From NCBI GenBank assembly GCA_016291475.1, contig JAEEXJ010000064.1, forward strand, positions 1 through 19,588: a stretch of 19,588 nucleotides of DNA, read 5' to 3'. The notes under the pieces were generated by a model, which ran no database searches, was not told the origin of the DNA, and was given only the letters and a program-made list of their open reading frames with translations. The position numbers and the translations under genes are program-made. This stretch comes from Lachnospiraceae bacterium. Lineage in GTDB: Bacteria > Bacillota_A > Clostridia > Lachnospirales > Lachnospiraceae. Positions 7,719 to 14,215 of the stretch are shown here, in pieces (position 1 is the stretch's first letter; every line of letters begins with the position of its first letter).

Positions 7719-8555
7719 TCATCTGAAACCCACAGCCCTGCTCATCATGTACATTACACAAGTGTAGAGAGCTGTTGCCAGCACCGCACCGAGAACAAGA
7801 AGCTGACATAAAGTAAGCAGCCTGTCCAGCGATGCTTTTCTTGATTCAAACACCTCCTCTTCCATATCTCTGACCTGTTCCGCAATATCACCCAAAAGCT
7901 CAAGTGCCTGTCCGGATTCAAGTGCCTGAACCACGGTAATGCATAGTGAATCGATATACCTGTCATCAAAAGAGGATCTGAATCTTTCAAGAGATGAATA
8001 GATATCGGATTTCATGATCACATCCGCGTAGAAATCGGACAGCGCATCCTTAAGTCTTTTGTTTGTGACGGATGAGGAACACTCCGCAAGTGCATCCGTG
8101 ACATACACCCCGCTTTTGATCTGAACCGCTAGACTGTGATAGATAAGTCTTATGTCCGGAAGCATTTCTTTGGAATCCGCTCTGTTAAGCGCAGGAACGC
8201 ACAAGGGGAGAAATGCCAAAAGGACCGTACCGAGCGCGGCACCGAAAAATACGGATACCGTCATTCCCGCAAGGAATCCTGCACACCCGAGAGAAATGCA
8301 TATTCCCATAAATCTTCCGGGATCGATCTTTTTACCGATGTGGTATGATGCTCCGTTTTTTCTGAGCCAGCATTCCATCCTGTCATAAATATGAGAGTCT
8401 CCTCTCTTCCTTATCATTCCCGCAAACTCGTAACTCTTAAGATATGCAAATCCTTTTCCGGGATAAAACAGTTTATACATGAGTGCTGCGCATAAGCATC
8501 CCGCGGTAAGAGTAAGCACTCCCGTTATCCCGTAATAATGTGTCAGAAGATTCAT
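7719..8555 (-). CDS. tadC: Tad pilus inner-membrane platform protein TadC (T2SF domain)
   Basis: The 278-residue product has an N-terminal membrane helix, a pair of helices around 85-125, a cytoplasmic helical T2SF/GspF-like domain (about 130-245) and a C-terminal helix. The motif ALESGQALELLGDIAEQVRD matches the T2SF pattern of GspF/TadC proteins. With TadB it would form the membrane platform that the TadA ATPase drives to extrude pilin. GAGG precedes the ATG by 7 nt, and it starts 9 nt after the tadB stop. Confidence 0.85.
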   Translation of the reverse strand: MNLLTHYYGITGVLTLTAGCLCAALMYKLFYPGKGFAYLKSYEFAGMIRKRGDSHIYDRMECWLRKNGASYHIGKKIDPGRFMGICISLGCAGFLAGMTVSVFFGAALGTVLLAFLPLCVPALNRADSKEMLPDIRLIYHSLAVQIKSGVYVTDALAECSSSVTNKRLKDALSDFYADVIMKSDIYSSLERFRSSFDDRYIDSLCITVVQALESGQALELLGDIAEQVRDMEEEVFESRKASLDRLLTLCQLLVLGAVLATALYTCVMYMMSRAVGFR

Positions 8556-8564
8556 TTCAAAACC

Positions 8565-9506
8565 TCACTTGTATAATTTGGACGCCTGTCCGAAGTACAT
8601 CACAATGACTGCGGCTATCACACCGAGACTTATCTTCCCCGGAATGCTTTCCAGCAACACCTTTGGGGCCGTGGTCTCCGAAAGGGAAGCGGTTATGGCA
8701 AGTACGGCAAAACTCATTACCATCAGCAGAACCATGTTTATGGCCGATTCCCTGAGGATGGTCCTACGTCTCGATGCTTCCCTTATGTAATCCCTGAGGC
8801 TTCTTCTGGTAGATGCTACAAGCCCCGTTATATCCTCTCCGTGTCTGGATGTGATCTCCATATTCCTGATCAGCTGTTTAAACTGCGGATGTTCGATCTT
8901 ATCCGCCATGGATAAAAGTGCAACGGAGAGATCACCGCTCATCCTTCCTTCCGCGGCACATTCATCGAACACGCTCCTTAAGGGCTCGTTCATATACATG
9001 CTTATCTGACCGAAGATATTTGAATAAACTGCTCCGGTCGCCGCAAAGGATCCAAGAAGGTCCAAAAGCCTTGGGAGATCCTCACCGGTTCTCTTAAGTG
9101 CGGATATTTCCATGCATCTGATGGTAATATAAATTCCTGACAGAAATGATCCGCATATGATAAGAGAGGGAATAAATCCTGCCGTCATTCCGGTAAGTAT
9201 AAGTATCAGTGCACATATCATGCTTAAACCGGCAATAAATTTCTCGCTTGTCACCTTGGGAAATCTTCTTCGGATACCGCTGTATTCAAGGTCTCTCCCT
9301 ATGCCTGACAAAAAAGTTTCTTTTTCAATGCGTTCTTTTATCCTCTTTCTTCTGGCTACGGCATTCTTGGTCTCATTTCTATCCATTCTGAGAGCCATAA
9401 GATCCGCGGCTTTTCTGAGTCTTTCCACTGCCTTCGACCTTACGGTCAGTCCGTAGAATCCGGATACTAAAAGTACGAAGATACATACATTACAAAATAC
9501 GTTCAT
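8565..9506 (-). CDS. tadB: Tad pilus inner-membrane platform protein TadB (T2SF domain)
   Basis: The 313-residue product has an N-terminal helix, a central helix pair (near 95-130), a T2SF-type cytoplasmic domain and two C-terminal helices. The T2SF domain includes the typical ALLSMADKIEHPQFKQLIRN and a later HGEDITGLV. The reading frame is open to 9554, but GGAGAG lies 10 nt before the ATG at 9506, giving MNVFCNVCIF; this start overlaps the end of tadA by 17 nt. It is the partner of TadC in the pilus platform. Confidence 0.85.
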   Translation of the reverse strand: MNVFCNVCIFVLLVSGFYGLTVRSKAVERLRKAADLMALRMDRNETKNAVARRKRIKERIEKETFLSGIGRDLEYSGIRRRFPKVTSEKFIAGLSMICALILILTGMTAGFIPSLIICGSFLSGIYITIRCMEISALKRTGEDLPRLLDLLGSFAATGAVYSNIFGQISMYMNEPLRSVFDECAAEGRMSGDLSVALLSMADKIEHPQFKQLIRNMEITSRHGEDITGLVASTRRSLRDYIREASRRRTILRESAINMVLLMVMSFAVLAITASLSETTAPKVLLESIPGKISLGVIAAVIVMYFGQASKLYK

Positions 9507-10626
9507 AATCCAGCTCTCTCCTTTCTTCATTCCAGCCCTTACACGCATATACATTCGCCACTTTGAAATCCTTCATGAAGATAAGAGTTTTGAAACAATC
9601 CATCATTCTCATAAGTTCGTTTCTGGAATATCTGCTTTCGTACATAGCATAATCCACCAGCTTATCCGGAGCTCTCATGGCGGAGGTTGAATGAATGGTC
9701 CCCGCGCATATCTGTCCGGTACATGCGGCATTAAGAATATAGAGAGCTTCCGCACCTTTGATCTCGCCGACTATAAAGAAATCCACATCCATGGTAAGTC
9801 CCGCAATACTTATATGTTCCAGATCATAAGAAGCCATACTCTCCGAGGAAGTGGGAACCGAGTGGAGAAACATCATATCGGGATGAAACATGGTTGTAAG
9901 TTCATCCGCCTGCTGCACTATCATCACCGCGGTATCATCCGGAATGGTTTCTTTTAACGCATTCAGAAGCGTTGTTTTTCCGGAGGAATTCCCACCGCAT
10001 ATAAGAGTGGATCCCATCCTGAACCTGAGAGTCAGTATTCTGGCACTCTTTTCATCAAGCATTCCTTTTTCCACCAGATCCTTTAAAAGAGGGAAGGATC
10101 TGGGGACTTTTCTGATACACAGATAAGGTTCATCGTATGTATTGACGATCGGCATGCACACCGTAAACCTCAGGATAAAGGCAGGATGGGATGCACTGTC
10201 AGTGAATCTTTGTATTGCCGACAGGTTTGATACACTGACTCTGTTTCTGGCAGCGATATGATCTATGAACCGCAGGTATTCTTTTTCCGAGGAAAAAGAA
10301 TACCCGGATTCTTCCCGCTGTCCGTTTCTCTTAACCCTTATGGAATTATGTGAGGTCACCCTTATGTCGGATATTTCCGGATCGTCTATCAGAGGCGTGA
10401 GGATCGAATATCCGAAGATGTATTCCTCAAATTCTTTGGTAAGTTCATCACCGAGATTTTCATCACCCCCGAATCTGGAAAGGATGTATTCCCCGGCATC
10501 AGCCATGAATTTTTCTTTTGTGATTACGCCGCGTCTGAGTAAAATGAGTTCATTTCCCTTGCGTGAGATATATTCATCCGTAAGGGATTCGAGAAGATCG
10601 CGGGCATTTTCGGTAGTATTAGTCAT
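9490..10626 (-). CDS. tadA: Tad/Flp pilus assembly ATPase TadA (CpaF-like), divergent Asp box
   Basis: The 378-residue product is a type II/IV secretion hexameric ATPase that would power pilin export from the cytoplasmic face. It shows the N-terminal domain (DDPEISDIRVTSHNSIRVKR, 81-100), Walker A GGNSSGKTT (211-219, Lys217), Walker B VDFFIVGEIKGAEA (281-294) and the His box TGQICAGTIHS (303-313, His312). The usual Asp box IEDxxEL is replaced by VQQADEL (237-243), and the Walker B arginine (VRG) is lysine. The start at 10626 is chosen because GGGTGA lies 5 nt upstream. In-frame ATGs at 10638 and 10662 lack good sites, and a longer frame to 10776 would read through the promoter and a terminator. 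Confidence 0.88.
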   Translation of the reverse strand: MTNTTENARDLLESLTDEYISRKGNELILLRRGVITKEKFMADAGEYILSRFGGDENLGDELTKEFEEYIFGYSILTPLIDDPEISDIRVTSHNSIRVKRNGQREESGYSFSSEKEYLRFIDHIAARNRVSVSNLSAIQRFTDSASHPAFILRFTVCMPIVNTYDEPYLCIRKVPRSFPLLKDLVEKGMLDEKSARILTLRFRMGSTLICGGNSSGKTTLLNALKETIPDDTAVMIVQQADELTTMFHPDMMFLHSVPTSSESMASYDLEHISIAGLTMDVDFFIVGEIKGAEALYILNAACTGQICAGTIHSTSAMRAPDKLVDYAMYESRYSRNELMRMMDCFKTLIFMKDFKVANVYACKGWNEERRELDYERIL

Positions 10627-10665
10627 TTGATCACCCATATGGCTGCCCGCATATTTAGACATGAT

Positions 10666-10690
10666 AAAAGGGCAGTTCATTAAACTGCCC
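10666..10690 (-). terminator. Terminator-like hairpin in the tad operon leader (possible attenuator)
   Basis: On the minus strand GGGCAGTT (10690-10683), loop TAATG, AACTGCCC (10677-10670) and then TTTTATC form an intrinsic-terminator-like structure. It starts about 12 nt after the predicted transcription start and ends about 40 nt before the tadA ATG. A second GGGCAG (10648-10643) could pair with the same CTGCCC and undo it. Confidence 0.6.
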
Positions 10691-10708
10691 AAACTGATGG
10701 TGAGGTCA

Positions 10709-10737
10709 ACTATACGACACCGGGATCTCTCGGTCAA
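10709..10737 (-). promoter_or_regulatory. tadA: Predicted sigma-A promoter of the tad operon
   Basis: On the minus strand TTGACC (10737-10732) and TATAGT (10714-10709) are separated by exactly 17 nt; each matches the consensus at 5 of 6 positions. Two GTTGACC copies, 28 bp apart start to start, overlap the -35 box and the start region. The predicted start is near 10702. Confidence 0.7.
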
Positions 10738-10739
10738 CC

Positions 10740-10768
10740 AAAAAAACGCCGAAAAGACAATTTCGGCG
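10740..10768 (-). terminator. Intrinsic terminator, second of the pair after the pot operon
   Basis: On the minus strand CGCCGAAA (10768-10761), a 6-nt loop and TTTCGGCG (10754-10747) are followed by seven T residues (10746-10740). It lies directly upstream of the tad promoter and insulates it from pot transcription. Confidence 0.8.
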
Positions 10769-10776
10769 CTGTGCAT

Positions 10777-10809
10777 AAAAAAAGCTCCCCGATAGCTTAT
10801 CGGAGAGCT
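10777..10809 (-). terminator. Intrinsic terminator of the potABCD operon
   Basis: On the minus strand AGCTCTCCGATA, a 3-nt loop and TATCGGGGAGCT form a 12-bp stem with one G-U pair, followed by a seven-T run (10783-10777). It is about 225 nt after the potD stop. Confidence 0.85.
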
Positions 10810-10859
10810 CTGAATCGCCTATTTTACAAGGCTTTGTCATATTGTGAAAAATGCCTTTG

Positions 10860-10888
10860 TTGTACTTTTCGCCCTATCGTGATAAAAT
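10860..10888 (+). promoter_or_regulatory. Predicted promoter of the 41-residue membrane peptide gene
   Basis: TTGTAC (10860-10865), 17 nt, then TAAAAT (10883-10888), preceded by TGA as an extended -10. The predicted start near 10895 leaves a leader of about 43 nt before the ATG at 10938. Confidence 0.55.
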
Positions 10889-10937
10889 ATCCTTTGTGAA
10901 AAGAAGCTCGCGCAAACGGCGCAAAAAGGAGTATCTT

Positions 10938-11063
10938 ATGGAATCAGGAATCTTTTTGGTACTTGCAGGCGGACTGCTTGTCATAATTATCGCAGCTGTA
11001 GTCGTTTCAGCAGTAACTTCGGTAGTAAGCGGTGTTATTGGTGCTGAAGAGGACGACGATTAA
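10938..11063 (+). CDS. Small single-helix membrane peptide, 41 residues, unknown function
   Basis: The product has a short start (MESGIF), one long hydrophobic helix rich in Val, Ile, Ala and Gly (about 5-35), and an acidic tail AEEDDD. AGGAG lies 6 nt before the ATG, an extended -10 promoter lies upstream, and a terminator hairpin follows at 11134-11152, so the unit is complete. The gene is embedded antisense to the pot operon: its last 29 bases overlap the potD stop region and the rest faces the pot 3' untranslated region. I do not recognise a family. It could be a membrane regulator of the transporter, a type I toxin-like peptide or an independent small protein. Coding is supported by the signals and the biased composition, not by homology. 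Confidence 0.65.
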   Translation: MESGIFLVLAGGLLVIIIAAVVVSAVTSVVSGVIGAEEDDD

Positions 11064-12591
11064 CTCTTGCCTTCTTATCTCCAAGTTTCATTACCGTAAC
11101 GCCTATTACAACGGCGATCACAAGTAGTATTATAGCTGCCCAACCGGCAGCTTTTATTTTGCCGATATTGAAGCATCTTACATTGATCCACATCTGATTA
11201 ATACGGGCATTGGCCTCGGTATCAAAATATCTCATGACCGCACTTCTGTCAGTCACTTCCTTGGGAGGGTACTGTGCAAAGAGCTGGCGGTATGTCTGCT
11301 CCTCGGGAACTGTAAGGATATACTCTCCGGTTCCTTCGCCGGGATTCTCCCCGTACATGGTCTCATCAAAGAAATAACCTATATCATACTCTGCGGTTTC
11401 TTCTTCATCATCTTCCGCCGAATAGCACCAGTCCACATACTCGAGGATCTGATCTCCGTCGCATCCTCCCGCAATGGATGAAGTATATCCGATATAGTAC
11501 ATATTTCTGACAGCATTGTCAGGTCTTGAAAGGAAGTTTACGAAAGCTTCACATGCCTTCTGCTTCTCCGCATCGCCGTTTATTCCCGCATCAAGCATTA
11601 CCCATCCGTCAAACCACAGATTGGTACACTCTTCAGGCACGGAATATGCCAGATAAACATCCTCTTCCTCCGCAAGATCCATGGAATAAACTGCGTCCCC
11701 GGACCACTGAAGATTTGAGTATATCTTGCCGGTTACCATGTCGGATTTTCCCGAGTCCGTCTCAAAAGAGTACACGATGTCTTTGACTCTCTGCAGATAT
11801 TCAAGAGCCTGTGCAACGGTCTCTTCGGAGGTATCGTTCATCTCTGCCCCGAGTCTTTCGTGATAATCGGGATCGTTCAAAAACTCTTCGCTTAAAAACA
11901 GATCTCCTTTGAGAGCACCCAGCGCGGCAAAATAACTGTCTCGCACATTGTCCTTGGTTGTGATCTGTCTGACATAGTTTTCATTAACGAGAAGCTTCCA
12001 GGTGGAAACCTCTTCCTCGGTAAGATATTCGGGATTGTAGAGAAAGCCCAGCACGCCCCACATGTAGCAGGCTGCATATTCATTCCAGTACTCGCCGTTT
12101 ATCTCATTGGTCTCGAAAGTCTCTCTGATAAACGGAGAAACATTTCTGATGTAGTAATTGTATTCGTTCTCTTCATCGAAAAATCCGTCACTGTAAGGAA
12201 CAAGCTTTCCTTCGGACATAAGCTTCATGATCATGTACTCGGAAGGAGCAACAAGATCGAACTCATCTCCCAATGTGAGCATGTTGTAGAGTTCTTCGTT
12301 AGTGCCGAAGCAGCTATACTCAACCTTTACTCTCTGACCATAGGTCTCGTAGTACCACTCTTCGAAATCCTCGTAAAGTGCATTCTCTCCGAATATATCA
12401 CCGGATTCAAGGTCAATGACTTCATCATCATCCCATCCTCCCTCATCGATATACTCTTCCCAGTTACATACTCTGATGGTTATAACATCCTCTGCCGCCT
12501 GTGCGGGGAGAACGGGTACGATTCCTGCCAAAAGAATACCGGAACATGCAAGGGCAAAGATTTTGGAGGAGATATTCTTAAAGTTTCTCAT
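11035..12591 (-). CDS. potD: Spermidine/putrescine ABC transporter substrate-binding protein PotD-like, membrane-anchored
   Basis: The 518-residue product begins with a signal peptide (about 1-32, ending PAQA-AED) and then ITIRVCNWEEYID, the typical start of PotD. Ligand-fold stretches include FDLVAPSEYMIMKLMSEGKL, the Trp-rich LQWSGDAVYSMDLAEEEDVY and TNLWFDGWVMLDAG. It is much longer than the usual PotD of about 350 residues: there is an acidic insert after residue 48, another acidic region (YSAEDDEEETAEYDIGYFF), and a C-terminal membrane helix WAAIILLVIAVVIGVTVM with a basic tail. No convincing lipobox is seen, so this helix may be the anchor. It is the last gene of the operon, with its start overlapping the potC stop as ATGA. 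Polyamine is the expected ligand by context. Confidence 0.85.
   Translation of the reverse strand: MRNFKNISSKIFALACSGILLAGIVPVLPAQAAEDVITIRVCNWEEYIDEGGWDDDEVIDLESGDIFGENALYEDFEEWYYETYGQRVKVEYSCFGTNEELYNMLTLGDEFDLVAPSEYMIMKLMSEGKLVPYSDGFFDEENEYNYYIRNVSPFIRETFETNEINGEYWNEYAACYMWGVLGFLYNPEYLTEEEVSTWKLLVNENYVRQITTKDNVRDSYFAALGALKGDLFLSEEFLNDPDYHERLGAEMNDTSEETVAQALEYLQRVKDIVYSFETDSGKSDMVTGKIYSNLQWSGDAVYSMDLAEEEDVYLAYSVPEECTNLWFDGWVMLDAGINGDAEKQKACEAFVNFLSRPDNAVRNMYYIGYTSSIAGGCDGDQILEYVDWCYSAEDDEEETAEYDIGYFFDETMYGENPGEGTGEYILTVPEEQTYRQLFAQYPPKEVTDRSAVMRYFDTEANARINQMWINVRCFNIGKIKAAGWAAIILLVIAVVIGVTVMKLGDKKARVNRRPLQHQ
11134..11160 (+). terminator. Intrinsic terminator for the small peptide gene, inside potD
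   Basis: AGCTGCC (11134-11140), loop CAACC, GGCAGCT (11146-11152), then TTTATTTT. It is a compact 7-bp stem about 70 nt after the small gene's stop. The same bases code for part of the PotD C-terminal membrane helix on the other strand. Confidence 0.65.
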
Positions 12592-13412
12592 GCATTTGCC
12601 CTCCTCATCTTATTTGCTTTCTTTTTATCTTTGCTCGAACTGCTTCTGTTCATTCCGATACAGATGATAAGAACGATGACAAAGATAACGGTGGAAAGCG
12701 CCCAAAGCGCTGTCTTGATATCGGTCTGAGATCCTCTTGTGGCATTTACCACATAAGTGGAAATGGTATCAAACGAAGCGGGCTTGGTATAGGTTGCAAC
12801 AAAATAATCATCGAGAGAAAGTGTTACAGCCATCACAAATCCCGATACTATACCGGGCATGATCTGAGGTATGACAACCTTCCTTACGGCAATCGAAGGG
12901 GATGCGCCAAGATCCAGAGCCGCTTCATAAATGGAAGGATCCATCTGACCAAGCTTGGGATATACAGACAGATATACGAAAGGTGCACAGATAACAGTCT
13001 GTCCCGCTACAAGAGGGAAGAATGTATCTTTGTTGATGCCAAATACGATTACAAGGAGTATGCACACCGAAAAGCCGGTGACAACATCAGCATTGACAAC
13101 GGGCACCTGATTAACAATACGGTATACGGAAGTAGTCATGGGCTTTGAATAAAAAGAACCCAAAGCACCAAGTGTTCCCAGGATCGTTGAGATAACCGCA
13201 ACTCCCACTGCGAGCAAAAGTGTCCCTCTGATCATCTCCGCAAGTTCGGGAGTAGTGAAAAGGGTTACGTAGTTCTGAAGCGAAAAGCCCGCCTTCTGTC
13301 CGATGGTCGATGCATCGGTAAAGCTGTAGAAAGCAAGGATCAGTATCGGTGCATAGATGAGAAGGAGCACAATGAGAAGTATAAGGGGAGTCAGGACCTG
13401 TTTCTTTTTCAT
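12588..13412 (-). CDS. potC: Spermidine/putrescine ABC transporter permease PotC
   Basis: The 274-residue product has six predicted membrane helices. It has the ABC permease EAA loop EAALDLGASPSIAVRKVVIP (about 163-182), the contact site for the PotA ATPase. The start (LTPLILLIVLLLIYAPILIL) and the stretch SLDDYFVATY are characteristic of PotC-type permeases. It forms the membrane channel with PotB. Both ends overlap neighbouring genes as ATGA, indicating tight translational coupling. Confidence 0.92.
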   Translation of the reverse strand: MKKKQVLTPLILLIVLLLIYAPILILAFYSFTDASTIGQKAGFSLQNYVTLFTTPELAEMIRGTLLLAVGVAVISTILGTLGALGSFYSKPMTTSVYRIVNQVPVVNADVVTGFSVCILLVIVFGINKDTFFPLVAGQTVICAPFVYLSVYPKLGQMDPSIYEAALDLGASPSIAVRKVVIPQIMPGIVSGFVMAVTLSLDDYFVATYTKPASFDTISTYVVNATRGSQTDIKTALWALSTVIFVIVLIICIGMNRSSSSKDKKKANKMRRANA

Positions 13413-14203
13413 AATACGGATCCTCCTCTCACATTTTTCTCGCCTTCGTCACCGCCCACCACAAGCGTGAAGATGCAGATGATAACAAGGAGGATCAGAG
13501 AAATAGTCGATCCGCCGTGCCAATCGTATGCGGAGAAATAACTTCCGATAAGACTGCCCATGATGTAGGTGCTGTTGTAAAGCATATCGAGAACAACATA
13601 GTTGGTCATGGCAGGTAAAAATACCATGGAAATACCGCTGATAACTCCGGGCATGGATAGAGGAAGGAGCACGCGCAAGAAAGCCTGTACCTGATCCGCT
13701 CCAAGGTCCGAAGCAGCCTCCAGAAGGCTCTTGTCGATCCTGGAGATCTGATTGTAAATGGGAAGGATCATGAAAGGCAGAAAGTCATACGTCATTCCTA
13801 TCACGGAATTGGCAAAAGGATGCAGAGCAAGATTTCCCTCGATCATGGTAAGAAGCTCTTTGAGAGCCGTGATACGAAGGGTGAAATTGATCCACATGGG
13901 CATGATCATGAGCATAAGGATCGCACCTTTCGATGAGATCTTACTCATGGCAAGACAATATGCCGCAGGATATGCTATAAGAAGGCATATCATGGTTGTG
14001 GCAAATGCAAGGAAGAGCGAATACATGAGAGTACCCAGTGTATTCGGATCCGTGAAAAAGTTTATGAAATTGCCGATCCCCGGTTTTCCGCTTGCATCGG
14101 TAAATGCATACTTAACGATGACGATAAGCGGCATGACCACAAATACCAGGAGATAAAGCGCATAAGGAATACCTAAGTATTTCCTCTGAAATGTTCCCTT
14201 CAT
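13409..14203 (-). CDS. potB: Spermidine/putrescine ABC transporter permease PotB
   Basis: The 264-residue product has six predicted membrane helices and the EAA loop EAASDLGADQVQAFLRVLLP. Other PotB features are LLIAYPAAYCLA, MWINFTLRITALKELL and the late FLPAMTNYVVLDML. It pairs with PotC. GGAG lies 6 nt before the ATG, 12 nt after the potA stop, and its own stop overlaps potC. The short hydrophilic tail GGDEGEKNVRGGSVL is not conserved in my recollection of the family. Confidence 0.92.
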   Translation of the reverse strand: MKGTFQRKYLGIPYALYLLVFVVMPLIVIVKYAFTDASGKPGIGNFINFFTDPNTLGTLMYSLFLAFATTMICLLIAYPAAYCLAMSKISSKGAILMLMIMPMWINFTLRITALKELLTMIEGNLALHPFANSVIGMTYDFLPFMILPIYNQISRIDKSLLEAASDLGADQVQAFLRVLLPLSMPGVISGISMVFLPAMTNYVVLDMLYNSTYIMGSLIGSYFSAYDWHGGSTISLILLVIICIFTLVVGGDEGEKNVRGGSVL

Positions 14204-14215
14204 TGTTTTCTCCCG

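Noticed and set aside
9490..10776. Longer tadA frame starting at 10776
   Set aside because: The extra N-terminal codons would cover the promoter, the leader hairpin and part of a terminator; the start at 10626 has a proper ribosome site.
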